Assembly: GCA_036245805.1 (NCBI GenBank)
Contig: BTRK01000002.1
Location: 9,420,689 to 9,484,688, forward strand
DNA length: 64,000 nucleotides
Source of the DNA: Pristionchus mayeri
Taxonomy: Eukaryota > Nematoda > Chromadorea > Rhabditida > Neodiplogasteridae
Direction: 5' to 3'
Shown: positions 12,601 to 23,772 of the stretch, piece by piece
How positions within the stretch are numbered: the stretch's first letter is position 1
Layout: the number at the start of each line of letters is the position of its first letter
Program-made: the position numbers and the translations under genes
Notes under the pieces: model-generated
Databases searched by the model: none
Seen by the model: only the letters and a program-made list of their open reading frames with translations
Told to the model about the DNA's origin: nothing

Positions 12601-13224
12601 ATACTCAACTCTCCGAATCACATCAATACACGTAAAATTGATGCTATGCTAATGCTGCTTCTGCTCTGCAAAAATCAGTTACTGCCAGAAGTTTCCGAAG
12701 TTACATATTCCGTTGCACACTAGTTCACAGTTAAAATCACACAGAACAATCAATCTTGCCTGTAGTGTGAGGTAAGAGTAAGGCAAAGTATAATAGCAAA
12801 ATAAGAAAGAAACGAAAATGATGAATCACTTTTATTAGCGGAGGAGGGTGACTAACTTAGCAGAGAAGGGAAACAACAAAGACAGAGCACCAGGATCGAT
12901 TACCCTTCCCGGCGTAAAACAGATTTTCGACGTCTGAAAACTCCTGACCGTGAGCGCTGGGCAAGAAAGGCCAAGAGTCTTAATTGAGCAGGTCATGCAT
13001 TTTAATAATGATAATAACGGTTTATTCGTTGAATCAGTACAGTGCATTGCGGAATTACTACTGCAATAGTGCATTATTGACAGGAAAGAATATTCGAGAA
13101 TAATTGTGATCATAGTTGCCCAACACTGGCGGCGAGGTGTTTTCAGACCATGACCCCCTTACATGGTTGCGCACTGCTCCCCTCAATAGAGGGGAGCAGT
13201 GCGAAACTACGTATAGGGGTTCAT
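12601..13224. other. Gene-free spacer with one small hairpin
   Basis: No supported gene. Small minus-strand frames here show no family signal. A hairpin at about 13,165-13,205 pairs GCACTGCTCCCCTC with its inverse around a CAATA-like loop. Confidence 0.5.
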
Positions 13225-13810
13225 GGTCAAAAATCAATTGGTAGGTCAATGGTAGGTCAAGACTAGGTACCGTACCCAATCGATAGTACAGTACCCCAGA
13301 TACCGCATACCACTACCGTAACCCGATAATATCGCAAACTAACTTTATTTTTAAAAAGTCCTGGTACCGTGTCTAGTCGATTCTACAGTACACAAGTGAC
13401 TACCGTAACCCAGTTCCTTGGGTCAGATTCAGTTCCTTGGGTCATACATTTTTCTAAAAATGTCGAACATTTTTCTAAAAATCCTAAATCGATTATAAAA
13501 TGATTTTACAGTAATGAGATATACGGTAGAATACTTTGGAAAAATTTAACAATCGATTTTAATTTTTAGAAAAAGGTTTGACCCAAGGAACTGGATCTGA
13601 CCCAAGGAACTGGGTTACGGTAGTCACTTGTGTACTGCAGAATCGACTAGACACGGTACCAGGACTTTTCAAAAATAAAGTTAGTTTGCGATAATAGCGG
13701 GTTACGGTAGTGGTATACGGTATCTGGGAGTACTGTACTATCGATTGGGTACGGTACCTAGTCTTGACCTACCATTGACCTACCAACCGATTTTTGACCA
13801 TGATAGATAT
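13225..13810. repeat. Foldback element rich in TACCGTA/TACGGTA
   Basis: Left arm 13,225-13,450 (GGTAGGTCAA..., CAGTTCCTTGGGTCA) returns inverted at about 13,575-13,805 (TGACCCAAGGAACTG..., TTGACCTACC). The centre is near 13,515. The arms carry repeated GTACCGTA, CTACCGTAACCC and CCTTGGGTCA phrases. It has no coding potential and is typical of a MITE-like or foldback element. Confidence 0.85.
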
Positions 13811-14649
13811 CGATTTTTGACCATGATAGATATCGATCAATAGATATCGAGATCCAAATAGGGGTGGAATATAGTTCACCCAAAGTGAACAGTATACAGA
13901 CAAAGTTTGGGGTAGATTGGATTCTGTTGAGAAAAGTGGCTCCATTCAGAACGATGGTATGTAAATGAAACTACTGAAATTGGCACTTTGTTCAAATTCC
14001 TACCTCACACACATGTTCAATATCTGATTTATTGTGTCCATCCGAACCATCAACCCTTCCCTTGGGATAATTCTACTTGGGATAATTTTGGAAATCAATA
14101 GCTTTCGAATGACAATCTTTAATTCGAAACACCTAAACTTGCTTTTTTTGGTAAAATTGTGTGCGAATTGAATTAATGAACATTCAAATTTCCCACAAGT
14201 AGAGTGTTCTTTCTCTCACCTGTTTAATGATAAATTAGACCTCCATGAGTGGTAATTGAACGCACTTATGTTAGTCAGTGTTGTTGTAATTCTGGATTCA
14301 GAAGAGTTGGTCAAGTTGGCTATGAATCAGCGGCTAACCTTACACTCAGTGAAGTATATCTTTGGTTCCGCTCAACATAGCATCATATCAGGCATATATT
14401 TTGAAAGAGCATTGACGGGGCATATCACCATGCTGTAAAAGTTTGGTTCATTATTTGTCTCTGCGAACTAGCACCCGATCAAACAAATTAATAAAATTTG
14501 CTATATGGAAATAAATTAGACAACTCCTCATATCGATTAAAATGCACATTGGCAACAATTAGAAAGCTCAATTTCGGTTAAAATGTTCGGGGTGTTCGAC
14601 ATCCGAAATTAATGGCCACTCAATCATGGAGATGACTCCCCTCAGTTTG
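13811..14649. other. Gene-free stretch
   Basis: AT-rich sequence with a short direct repeat near 13,795-13,840 (GATTTTTGACCATGATAGATATC twice in a row, imperfect). The plus frame at 14,256 has no recognised motif. Nothing else is supported. Confidence 0.45.
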
Positions 14650-14653
14650 CACG

Positions 14654-15547
14654 CTATCTCGCCGGATAGAAAGACTTATTCTCAATTAGCTCGAGGGCGG
14701 ATACTAGTGTATCTGGTTTGCTGCGGGTGACAAGCGTAATGAACTTGGGATTGATGCTTTCTGCAAGTTGTTGTTGCATGCATAGAGCATTGATACCCGA
14801 ATCACCATGAATGGAGTGAGCAATATTGATCATTGAACGAACAGCTGAGAGTTGGTCGTCTACTCGGTATGACTTCGCTCTAATGGAACGGAGGGACTGC
14901 ATGAGACGCGCTTGTGTGAGATCGTAACGATCGTATTCAGATTCTAGTCTAGTGAGCATCTTAGTGAGAAAACTGGGCTGAACTGGTAGTGATGCGATGA
15001 GAGAGTGCGCTTCCCCTTTCAGACTAGAGCGGATGTGGAAGATCTTTTCTACTTCTGACAAGTAAGGCTGATTGATAATGAGGGACTCGGTCTGATACTT
15101 GAAGGCGGACCAACGAGTGATGTCACTACCGTCGAAAGTCTCGAGTTTGATTGGGGGAAGCGAAAGACTGGGTTTGTGCGTGATTTAATCGATTGCGGAG
15201 GGTTGTTGAAATGATGACGAAATCTGATTTGGCCGGTTTGATTGGGCCGGGGATGAAGGGGGAGGGGACGACACCATCGCATTTGCGCGATTAAGCGTTA
15301 ATTGGTAAATATCAGAGTATTTCGACTCTTTCTGTTTAATGAGAGCAGATAGACTCACTTCTTCCATCGGCAGGTTGCTGCTTCCGTGTACTCCTCCCTT
15401 GATCCTCTTCAGGTTGTCTTTCTCATTTGCTGCTGCAGCCTTCTTCTCGTTGTCCTGCTCAATGTCGGCTATCTTGTTCTCGATCGATTCGACGACAGTG
15501 CTGTAACCGTTGATTATATGTATGGCGTCAGCAATGGACATGATCAT
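14654..15547 (-). pseudogene. BEL/Pao-type retrotransposon gag remnant (DUF1759-like)
   Basis: One reading frame on the minus strand runs from 15,547 to 14,654 and is interrupted by a single TAA at about 15,185. The N-terminal part is a coiled, charged segment (ENKIADIEQDNEKK). After the stop comes the region typical of BEL/Pao gag: KLETFDGSDITRW, then IFHIRSSLKGEAHSLI, a segment ending RVDDQLSAVRSMINIAHSI, and KPDTLVSALELIE. This order matches the gag domain that packages the element RNA. No protease, reverse transcriptase, integrase or long terminal repeats were found nearby, so it is a fragment. Confidence 0.75.
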
Positions 15548-15559
15548 GCTGGTGCTCAG

Positions 15560-16620
15560 TGACTGAATTTGGCTATGGATTGAAGCCTGAGCCAGACAAA
15601 TGGTTTATAAATCGATTTTATCGAAAACTGGCTTGAGGTCATAGAGAAGTGAATGGAGAAGTTCATAGTCATTGGTGAACTCTGTTTCGAAAGTAGTACC
15701 CATTTTGCGAGGGCGGGTGCTGACAGTGGAAGGGATTACGAAATTGGGAGTAATGTTGAATGGATTGGGAAGTGAGCGAAACTGAGCAAAAGTGGAATGA
15801 ATAGCTTGGGAAGTGGTTCAGTGTTTGAAAGTTGGCTACCACGCGGGCGTTTGGCTGAGTTCTTGAATAACCGATGCACCATGTAATCGAATCTGTTGCC
15901 AGAATCGATTTGTGTAGTGCAAAGGACAAAGGGTGATAATAAAGACACTTTATTTACTTAATTGTACATGGGAAAACACGAAAGTAAATGGTAGATCACA
16001 AGAAGGGAATAGGGTTGTTTACGTGACTATTGATTGTTTAGAAGAATGGAAAGGTTGAAATACCTTTAGTGTGGTGATTAAATCCTGATTGATACCCGAC
16101 GACTCGCGTACGCCGTCAATGAGTGGGCGGGAGAGTGCAGATTGATGATACTCGGACTTGTAGTCGTCCTGATTGATGAAATGATGATAATGGGGAAAAG
16201 GTGGATGGAACGAGTGAAAGAAATGGGTGAAAGACGATGGGAATAGCCCGCAAAGTGACTGCGCGACTATCGAAATGAACACTAGACAAGTTAGCCTAGT
16301 TACGGAGTGAATGCATATGAAAAACGGAAGGAAAAGTGACGTGAACGTCGAAAGAAATCAAGAATCGAGGCCAGAAAAACCAGAAATACGGTAGGCTACC
16401 ATGATTTTCCGTATAGGACATTCTCAATGCGGCGGGACCATTTAAATGTGATACGGTAGAGTTGAACGAGAAGTGGTGTTCGAGAACTGATTATATTTGT
16501 AATTAATTTATTAAATTGATTTATTTATTGATTACTATTGATGGTATGTGAAATGAAGAAGATGTGTACAAGGAATGAATGACTGGCCGGCAGTTGCCCG
16601 CAGTGACACTGTCTTTGTGA
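15560..16620. other. Possible retroelement flank, no clear gene
   Basis: Minus-strand frames at 15,669-15,948 and 16,019-16,282 lie 5' of the gag remnant but have low-complexity His/Ser/Phe content and no motif. They may be leader or LTR-derived sequence. I could not find a matching LTR pair inside the window. Confidence 0.3.
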
Positions 16621-16625
16621 CTGAC

Positions 16626-16783
16626 AGCAGTGGTATGCCGAAACCACTGGTGGTGAGCACTGGTCAGCAGTGGTATGCCAAAACCACTGGTGGTGAGCAT
16701 TGGTCAGCAGTGGTATACCGAAACCACTGGTGGTGAGCATTGGTCCGCAGCGGTATTCCGAAACCACTGGTGGTGAGCAGTCT
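16626..16783. repeat. 40-bp minisatellite, about four units
   Basis: Unit AGCAGTGGTATGCCG followed by AAACCACTGGTGGTGAGC and a short spacer, repeated with small changes. The last unit is truncated. It lies directly 3' (minus-strand sense) of the lone fascin-like exon. Confidence 0.9.
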
Positions 16784-16883
16784 TCATTTTGATTGAGTTA
16801 TTGTAGTAGTGAATGCTAATTCGCTATAGAGAGCTTGCAAACTGAAGAGAGTCAGATTATTGCTCCCATCATGTCACACGAAC

Positions 16884-17042
16884 CTTTTCGGAGCGATCCT
16901 CGATGTACCAGTGCTCCCATTCTCTCGGCGGTCCTTGTACGAATCTGGCTTTCCACTCGTATCCATCTGCTTGGAGGCATGTTCCGTGAAAAGATCGGAT
17001 GATGCGCTGACCACGACAGTCCATTGCTACAGCCCTGTCGGT
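16884..17042 (-). pseudogene. Isolated fascin-like exon
   Basis: Read on the minus strand, a TTCCAG acceptor leads into 53 codons that include CRGQRIIRSFHGTCLQADG and PPREWEHWYIED and end before a GT donor. This matches exon 2 of the fascin-like gene at 22,099-23,386 in phase and in exact length (159 nt). No signal-peptide exon is visible upstream before the foldback at 17,143, and no second exon lies downstream, where the minisatellite begins. It is either a gene remnant or a captured exon. The codons themselves are intact. Confidence 0.8.
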
Positions 17043-17142
17043 CTGGAAGACGAATGATTTTGGTGAGCCTTCTCAAGAACATAGCAAGTCGGCGTAATAT
17101 AATCATCTAACATCTAAAATGTAACCTACGCATTTTCAATGA

Positions 17143-17858
17143 TTAACAGAGGAATTCTGAGAGAATCGAGTTACTCCCTACAGGGTCCGTACATCCAAAA
17201 ACTGACATGCCCTAAAAATTTGCTCCCAAGGGTACTTTTTCACGTAGTTCAAGAAAATCGGCATTAGGAAGCCGAATCTCTGACCCCTCATTCTCTGTCG
17301 TGCGCTGAAATGGGCGGTCGATTTTTGAAACTTTTGAACGGCTTATCCGAACCCCGTAAATTTATAGTTATTCTGATAGATCTCGGCGAGATAAGAATTT
17401 TTCCTATTCGAAGTAAAGGGCTAGCTCATCTTTGAAAAAAAATATCGTCGTTTGAAATTTAAAAATTGCAACCCTGAAATTTTTTTTCAAAAGATTACAT
17501 TTTAGCTTCATTTCCATTAGATTCAGCATGCAATTTTACTCTTAGAGCTAAATTTTCAGGGAAATTTAAAGGGATGTATTTCGCGAAATTTTCGAAAGAA
17601 TATGGCGAAGTCGAGGTTTTTTGGAGAAAAAAATACGATTAACTATGAATTTACGGGGTTCGGATAAGCCGTTCAAAAATTTCAAAAACCGACCGCCCAT
17701 TTCGGCGCACGACAGAGAATGAGGGGTCAGATATAAGGCTTCCTAATGTAGATTTTCTTGATCTACATGGAAAAGTACCCCTGGGCGCAAATTTTCAGGG
17801 TAGGATAGTTTTTCGTTGTACGGAGGTATCTCGGTTCTCTCAGAATTCCTCTGTTAAC
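17143..17858. mobile_element. MITE-like foldback element
   Basis: Ends GTTAACAGAGGAATTCTGAG are inverted at 17,143 and 17,858. Long inner arms share CGGCTTATCCGAACCCCGTAA and GACCCCTCATTCTCTGTCGT. No transposase frame. It lies just 5' of the isolated fascin exon. Confidence 0.85.
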
Positions 17859-18149
17859 ACGGCGGAAGAGGGATCAGAAAAGCAACATGAACTCGACAAA
17901 ATGGTTCACGGCAGTGTCTGTACCACAGAAAACAGAAAATAAATATCGAAAAGTTGGGACAAATGGGTGCAAATGCAGTGTTTCCTCCGGAATTGTTAAG
18001 CATTTCTCGAAGGATTTTTTGCGAATGATTCATACTGCAATCCGCTTGATTTTTCCTTCTCTTCTCGCTGTAGCTGTACAACGTCATCAGAAACAAATTG
18101 CGAGTCAAGCGCATATTTTCAGTGTTTCGCAGAGGTAGGAAAAATATGA

Positions 18150-18480
18150 GGCCATTTGTCACGTCGAAACAAGTTGTTTGAGTATACATCAATTTCATCG
18201 ATTTTCTCCAGGCTTTTCGAAATTGAAATGAAAATGTGAATATAGAACAGTGGTAAACGAGTCGGCACTCCGCTATCCCCTTTTCCCTAGGGAGGAAGAG
18301 GCGAGATAGCGTGGTGGTGCGATAGAGCGCAGAGGGAACGAACGGAAGGAGAAGAGAGGCGCGCCGATTTACGCCGATTCTACTCACATTTTCATTTCAA
18401 TTTCGAAAAGCCTATGGAGAAAATCGATGAAATTTGAGATTCTGAATCCACTCGTCACGCCGGTTCCAACCATGTAACTC
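18150..18480. repeat. Small foldback element
   Basis: Arms around ATCGATTTTCTCCAGGCTTTT at 18,196-18,235 and its inverse at about 18,385-18,430 flank a purine-rich centre. No gene is supported here. The surrounding 17,860-18,850 has no motif that I recognise. Confidence 0.7.
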
Positions 18481-18849
18481 ATTTGGCTCGATATTGAGTC
18501 TACGAAAAGTTTAATTTTTAAAAATTATTTTAATAATTCGTGAAAAATGAAGTGGATAGACGTAATCATCATGAAATTCTACCCCGGAAAACTTATTCAC
18601 GTAATTTTAGCACTTTCCGGAGGGGCGGTTTACTCAAAAAACAGGTTTCAACGTGACGACGTCTGGAGCCAACGGCGACTCTGTGCAAAATGGATGTGCC
18701 CACCGTTTTCAGCACCTTCAATTACCCCAAACATTCAATGTTACAGAAAATCGAGATGTTTTTGCTGTCCCGGAAAATTCAGGATCTGCTCGATTCTTAG
18801 GCAAACGATCTCATATAAGAGAGGAATCGCGAAAGAATCGACCACGCCG

Positions 18850-20441
18850 CGGCGGTAGGAAATAAGTTTGACCTATCCGGCAACAAATTGAAGGACAAGC
18901 ACTTCGAATGATGCGCTACAAAACTGCGTAGTCCGAATTTTGATATCTGTCGTCATCGTCGAGATTCAGAAGACCAAACATGGTACTATAACTTTTCGAT
19001 AGTCAAATCCGGCTCACTTAAATGATTTTTTTTTGCACTCAAAATCATTCAAAAACATCCGAAACAGCATTATAAGTTGTTTCCCCCATATTTGAACACT
19101 TCCATTGGCCATAAATTTGAAAATCGATTTTGTCACTCTTCTAAACTTGAGGCATTGGCTCATATGCACTCAATCACTTCCAAGTAACATAAAACTGTCC
19201 CTCTGAACATATCAAAGCAGGGGCGCACCTATAAATATAAAATCATAGCTGAGGGAGCCGACGAAATTTTCAAAAATGTTCTTCAGGTCAACATAGACCT
19301 AGGGGGTCGGTTCATGGCTAGAAATGTAGAGCACGATGCGATAAACATTTTATCTGTTGAAAGTGAGTCTATATCTCTTCGTTGAAGCGCGCTACAGAAC
19401 ATAGAATTTTGGCTAGAAGCGGGTTAGAATCCCCCGAGAGCGCGCGCTCTAGCCGTCTGGCGCTCTCTCCGTCTGACCTCCCTCTCCCTCCCCCCTTCAA
19501 TTAGCGCTCCATTGCGCGTGTATCGGGCCGTTTTAAGCAACTTCTATGTTCTGTAGCGCGCTTCAACGAAGAGATAAAGGCTCACTTTCAACAGGTGAAA
19601 TGTTTAGCTCATCGTGCCCTACATTTCTAACCATGAACCGACCCCCTAGGTCTATGTTGACCTGAATAACAGTTTTGCACATTTCGTCGGCTCCCTCAGC
19701 TATGATTTTATATTTATCTGTGCACCCCTGCTTTGATATGTTCAGAGGGACAGTTTTACGTTATTTGGAAGTGATTGAGTGCATATGAGCCAATGCCTCA
19801 AGTTGAGAAGGGTGACAAAATCGATGTTCACATTTTCGGTCAGATGACCATTTATGACCAATGGAAGTGTTCAAATAAGGGGAAAACAACTTATAATGCT
19901 GTATTGGATGTTTTTGAATGATTTTGAATACAACTGTGGGTAATTGAAGGTGCGGAAGTACTCATGTCTGCAACTCATTTTGAGGTCACAGCACAAAAGT
20001 GCGCGCCCATTTTTTTTCCATAATCCGATTTTCCCAATTTTTGGCGAAAAGTTAGGTACTTATATGTGTTACAACTTAAGCATGATAACTCAGAACGAAT
20101 TTCTGATTTCCAAAGTTACACCACTTTTGGTGCACCCGACCGCCCCGCTCCAGGATGATCACCAGGAATGATGTGGGCAAAATAAAGTTTTAGAGCATGA
20201 TGACAGCTTTTTTTGTAAAAAAATACCGACTTTCAATCTTTATTTTAAACGGAGATATGATCATTTAAGTGAGCCGGATTTGACTATCGAAAAGTTATAG
20301 TACCATGTTTGGCCTTCTGAATTTCGACGATGACGACACATATCAAAATTCGGACGACGCAGTTTTGTAGCGCATCATTCGAAGTGCTTGTCCTTCAATT
20401 TGTTGCCGGATCGGTCAAACTTATTTCCTACCGCCGCTGTC
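18850..20441. mobile_element. 1.6-kb foldback element
   Basis: Arms starting GGCGGTAGGAAATAAGTTTG at 18,851 return inverted at 20,415-20,441. Inner arms include CCGGATTTGACTATCG and CAATCACTTCCAA. The core at 19,335-19,410 and 19,550-19,625 carries AAACATTTTATCTGTTGAAA and a CTTCGTTGAAGCGCGC block, almost the same as the centre of the large palindrome at 6,212-6,270. No transposase frame. Confidence 0.85.
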
Positions 20442-20571
20442 CCCACTCAAATGGTCGATTCTCTCGCGATTCCTCTCATAAGTGTGTTTCCTTCTAAATA
20501 TTAAGCACAGAGGTGGTCGAGACAGTAATTCATGTTCAAATTGCTTCATCCTCCCACCCTGCAACTGACTA

Positions 20572-20877
20572 TTGAGACCCTCTGAGCTCCCTCTGAGTCT
20601 GGTCTCCCTCCAGAGAGCCGGTGTAAAGATTGACAAGATTAGGTCAGTACAACTGGAGATCGTTTACAACCTCGATCATGCGCCTACCCCTTGTTCTCGC
20701 CATGTCGCCGACTTGGCTCGAGAGATGTATGACGCAGTTACCAAAGCCTTCTCGTACAAGGCGGGGGTGTGTGATATGGAGTGCCGCGCCGTCGGCATTG
20801 GCTCTGTAGAGCACGTGGAACCGGACAAGGGACTTGAGAAGAATCAGAAGCTGGTCACTGATTTCGCCTCGTTCTAG
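20572..20877 (+). CDS. Unidentified coding fragment
   Basis: The frame has codon use like the real genes here (many GAG, AAG, GTC, CTC) and ends at TAG after VTDFASF. The most protein-like part starts near 20,620 and includes VQLEIVYNLDHAPTPCSRH, DLAREMYDAVTKAF and DMECRAVGIG. I do not recognise the family. The upstream part is interrupted by stops and the start codon is uncertain, so this may be the last exon of a gene whose 5' part was lost, or a transposon protein fragment. The opposite strand is also open over 20,644-20,994 but looks less protein-like. Confidence 0.35.
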   Translation: MRPSELPLSLVSLQRAGVKIDKIRSVQLEIVYNLDHAPTPCSRHVADLAREMYDAVTKAFSYKAGVCDMECRAVGIGSVEHVEPDKGLEKNQKLVTDFASF

Positions 20878-20879
20878 TG

Positions 20880-21200
20880 ATCTGATGAATGTGAGAAAGC
20901 TTTGGAAGAGATAACAGTCACTGCCGCCACTTGTTAGTTGGACAATGCGGATTGGAGCCAGTCCATGTAGAGTATCTGTAAAATAAATTAACACTTCGTC
21001 GGTTAGGACCGTTCAATGATAATAGGAATTATCCCAATCATAGTTTCAAGGACATCATAATTGTGGTGTGTTTGAAAATTGCATCTGAATGAACGAAATT
21101 TGACTATGAAATACTCACATGTACCGCCAAATTGTGTCTACAACTCCGTTGAGCGGCCAGCGTGAATTTCGCAAACAAAAAAAAATCATAGTTATAATTA
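20880..21200. other. Gene-free spacer with possible GT14 exon stub
   Basis: Mostly non-coding. On the minus strand near 21,118-21,145 a short ACAATTTGGCGGTACATG phrase resembles the start of the next GT14 exon (TIWRDN in copy A), then the similarity stops. Confidence 0.4.
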
Positions 21201-21214
21201 TGATAATTCCATAC

Positions 21215-21750
21215 CTGATAATGTACTGTTCCGGCTTCTTACTACACTTGTGATGAAAACCGCCAGGAACACGAATTTCCGGAGTGACATGAAGTGATCC
21301 GAATAGCTCCTCGTCTACGCCGTATTCCTATTTACTTTTCATATTTTGATTGTTTGAAGTATATTTTTAAAATGCAGGACATGGAAAAAAACTCTCGAAA
21401 AAGGGTATCTTGATGGATACCTACCATCTCATTGAGCACCTTCATAAGGGGGGAATATGTTGATCTGATAGAACATGAAATCAACAGCAGCACGAAAAAA
21501 GTGCCTGAAAGTAATTTAAGAAACTCCAATGAACATTTCGCAAAAGTTACCTGCATATTTCCCTTGCACCACTGAAGCGTGTCAGACTGCATTGTGCCAC
21601 TAAATACACTTGTATTTAGTACGGAGTAGAAAGACTCACACTCCGTTCCATTCAGATTCTTAGGGCACAGCTCCAATTTGCCCAGATTTCTCTCGAGAGA
21701 TGGAACGCATCTACAATCGACGCATTTCGAGATCTGCATATCGTTTGCGC
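21215..21750 (-). pseudogene. GT14 fragment, middle exons, minus strand
   Basis: Four minus-strand exons match the middle of the GT14 copies: 21,640-21,750 (ANDMQISKC...NLGKLELCP), about 21,554-21,603 (DTLQWCKGNMQ), about 21,424-21,500 (AAVDFMFYQINIFP, then LMKVLNEM) and 21,215-21,327 (YGVDEELFGSLHVTPEIR, HHKC). The second exon changes frame between AQC and DTLQW. The third has one base too many in a run of six C. No 5' membrane exons and no ICIYG or 3' exons follow on this strand. It is a dead fragment, or half of a gene broken by an inversion whose other half may be at 23,773-24,389. Confidence 0.8.
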
Positions 21751-22098
21751 CTGCAAAATATACTGGCACACTATCATCAAGGCGGAGCATGTATTCCTGC
21801 CGCTGCGAAACAATGAAATTAGGCGACGCTCAAGCAATGTCTTTCTTATGACGTTATACATCTGAACGCCGATAAGAGAAAGTGAAAGCAAAATGATATC
21901 ATTATGAATCAATCTCAAAATCCTCTTTCGATGGATGTTTCTCTTAAAAATCCGGGTAAAAACAAAAGATTTTTGAGGCCATCTGAATCAGCTTTTTCTT
22001 CCATTTTATTCATCTTTCCATCCATCTGTTCTTCTATTTTCCACCATTGCGTATATAACAGGATTACACTGCCTCAAATCACATCACATTACATTGAG

Positions 22099-23386
22099 AT
22101 GTTTCTTTCTCACGTCACCCTGCATCTGCTCCTCATCGTTCTAATCTTTGATAATGCCAAAGTAAGCAAATTATTGTATGATGCTTACTTTCTAAATTCT
22201 TCGAAACTCTTAGCACAATACACCATCTTCCAGACTGGCTGTGCTGCAGCAATATATTGCCGAGGGCTGCGCATTCTAAAGTCTTTTCACGGTACATACC
22301 TCCAAGTACACGGTGTAGAGCGGAAGGCAACATTCGCAAAAGGACCGCCGAGAGAATGGGAGAACTGGTACATAGAAGATCGACAGGGAAAAGTTAACAC
22401 GTATATATTTCATCACCGTCTTGCAAACATCAACCTCATTGAGCGTTTTAATGTGTAGTGTATTTAAGGAAATTGTTGGTGTTGACTTGTTCCAATAAAA
22501 AACAACAAGTTAAGTTTTTAAAATGTGCAATTCAGGTCGTTCTGAAGTCGATTTTCACTCCTGCGAGTTATCTTCGTGCAAATCCCGACGGCTCGGTCGG
22601 TATGAGCAATCGAGTAGGAGAGTGGGAGACTTGGACACCATCATTGAAAAATGATGGCTCGTGGTCGTTCCAAAGTGCACATGGGCAGTGGATGAGTGCA
22701 CGAACTGATGGATCCGTGATTACTACGGGAATCCGTGACAGATGGGAACACTTCTGGCTCGAGTCGTGGACAGGTAATCAGTGAAATAACCTGCGTACAT
22801 CATTAATTAGGAAAAAATGCATTATCAGTTGGATTGATTGCTTATCATCTTACAGCTTCGAGCCTGCACCCTTCCGCAACATGGAGAGATGAAATCAAGG
22901 GGAAACGCATTATCAAGTCCTACCACGGCACTTTCCTCCGCGCACTTCGCGATAAGATGGGAGTGAACATGAAAAGCGGCGCGGCGGAATCGTGGGAGTG
23001 TTGGTACATCGAGGAATATCAAGGAAAGGTACGCGTAAAAGAAGATAATTTGTCCATAACCGTTAATTTCCACTTAGTTCCTGATTTTTTTAACGTTTAG
23101 TACTTCGTTCTTTGCTGAAAAATAACAAGTTTTTTTTTTATTTCAGGCGATATTCAGGGCTATCCATGAGCCTCGTAGATACCTTCGCGCACACTCGGAT
23201 GGTTCAGTGGATCTCCAATCTCATGTCGAGGAGTGGGAGATGTGGGCACCATTCAAAAATGATGGTGGGTCCTGGTCCTTTCAAAGTACCCATGGCAAGT
23301 GGCTGACAGCAGCAAACGATGGAAATGTAAAGTCTGTGGGTAATCGCGATGCTTGGGAACACTTCTGGCTCGAAACGTGGGAGTAA
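22099..23386 (+). CDS. Secreted protein with two fascin-like beta-trefoil units
   Basis: Five exons: 22,099-22,161, 22,234-22,392, 22,536-22,773, 22,856-23,028 and 23,147-23,386, giving 290 residues with phases that all fit. Exon 1 encodes a signal peptide (MFLSHVTLHLLLIVLIF). Each later exon pair makes one unit of about 130 residues: a half with KSFHGTYL / KSYHGTFLRA and W.WYIE, then a half with YLRAxxDGSV, GEWETW / EEWEMW, GSWSFQS and EHFWLE. The short GTxL and DG turns are typical of fascin/actin-crosslinking beta-trefoils. Fascins are cytosolic actin bundlers with four trefoils. A secreted two-unit form cannot do that job, so a carbohydrate- or protein-binding role outside the cell is likelier (inference). 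An AATAAA signal follows near 23,466. Confidence 0.85.
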
Positions 23387-23389
23387 ATA

Positions 23390-23770
23390 ATACGTGGGGT
23401 GAAGAATCGTATGATCTTGCAAATATTCCCGTCGTCGACAATTACCGTGTGCCAATTATTGCTTCAATAAATAAATGTTTCTGCATCTAAACACCCTGTC
23501 AAGTAAATAACGTCTCATTCAATATCACGAGCAGATATCTACGCATGTGATAATAATCACTTCATGTCATTCATAAAGTCAATAGAACGCTTGAAAATAA
23601 GAAGGGCAACCCCATAATCGTTTCTTGTCCCTTTATTCACCGAAGTGATCAGGTAGGATCTCCCTCTCTCTCAAAATAAATCAAAATAAGCTACTGTCAT
23701 GTAATGGCATTCCATGGTGATCAGTCATGTAATGGATTTTTTTCATCTTTCTTCTGGTCGTACTATTTTC
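23390..23770. other. Intergenic spacer
   Basis: Holds the polyadenylation region of the fascin-like gene (AATAAATAAA near 23,466). No GT14 exons were seen before the acceptor at 23,771. Confidence 0.5.
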
Positions 23771-23772
23771 AG

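Noticed and set aside
16525..16767. 80-residue minus frame over the minisatellite
   Set aside because: Repeats of the 40-bp unit shift phase and it has no recognisable protein character.
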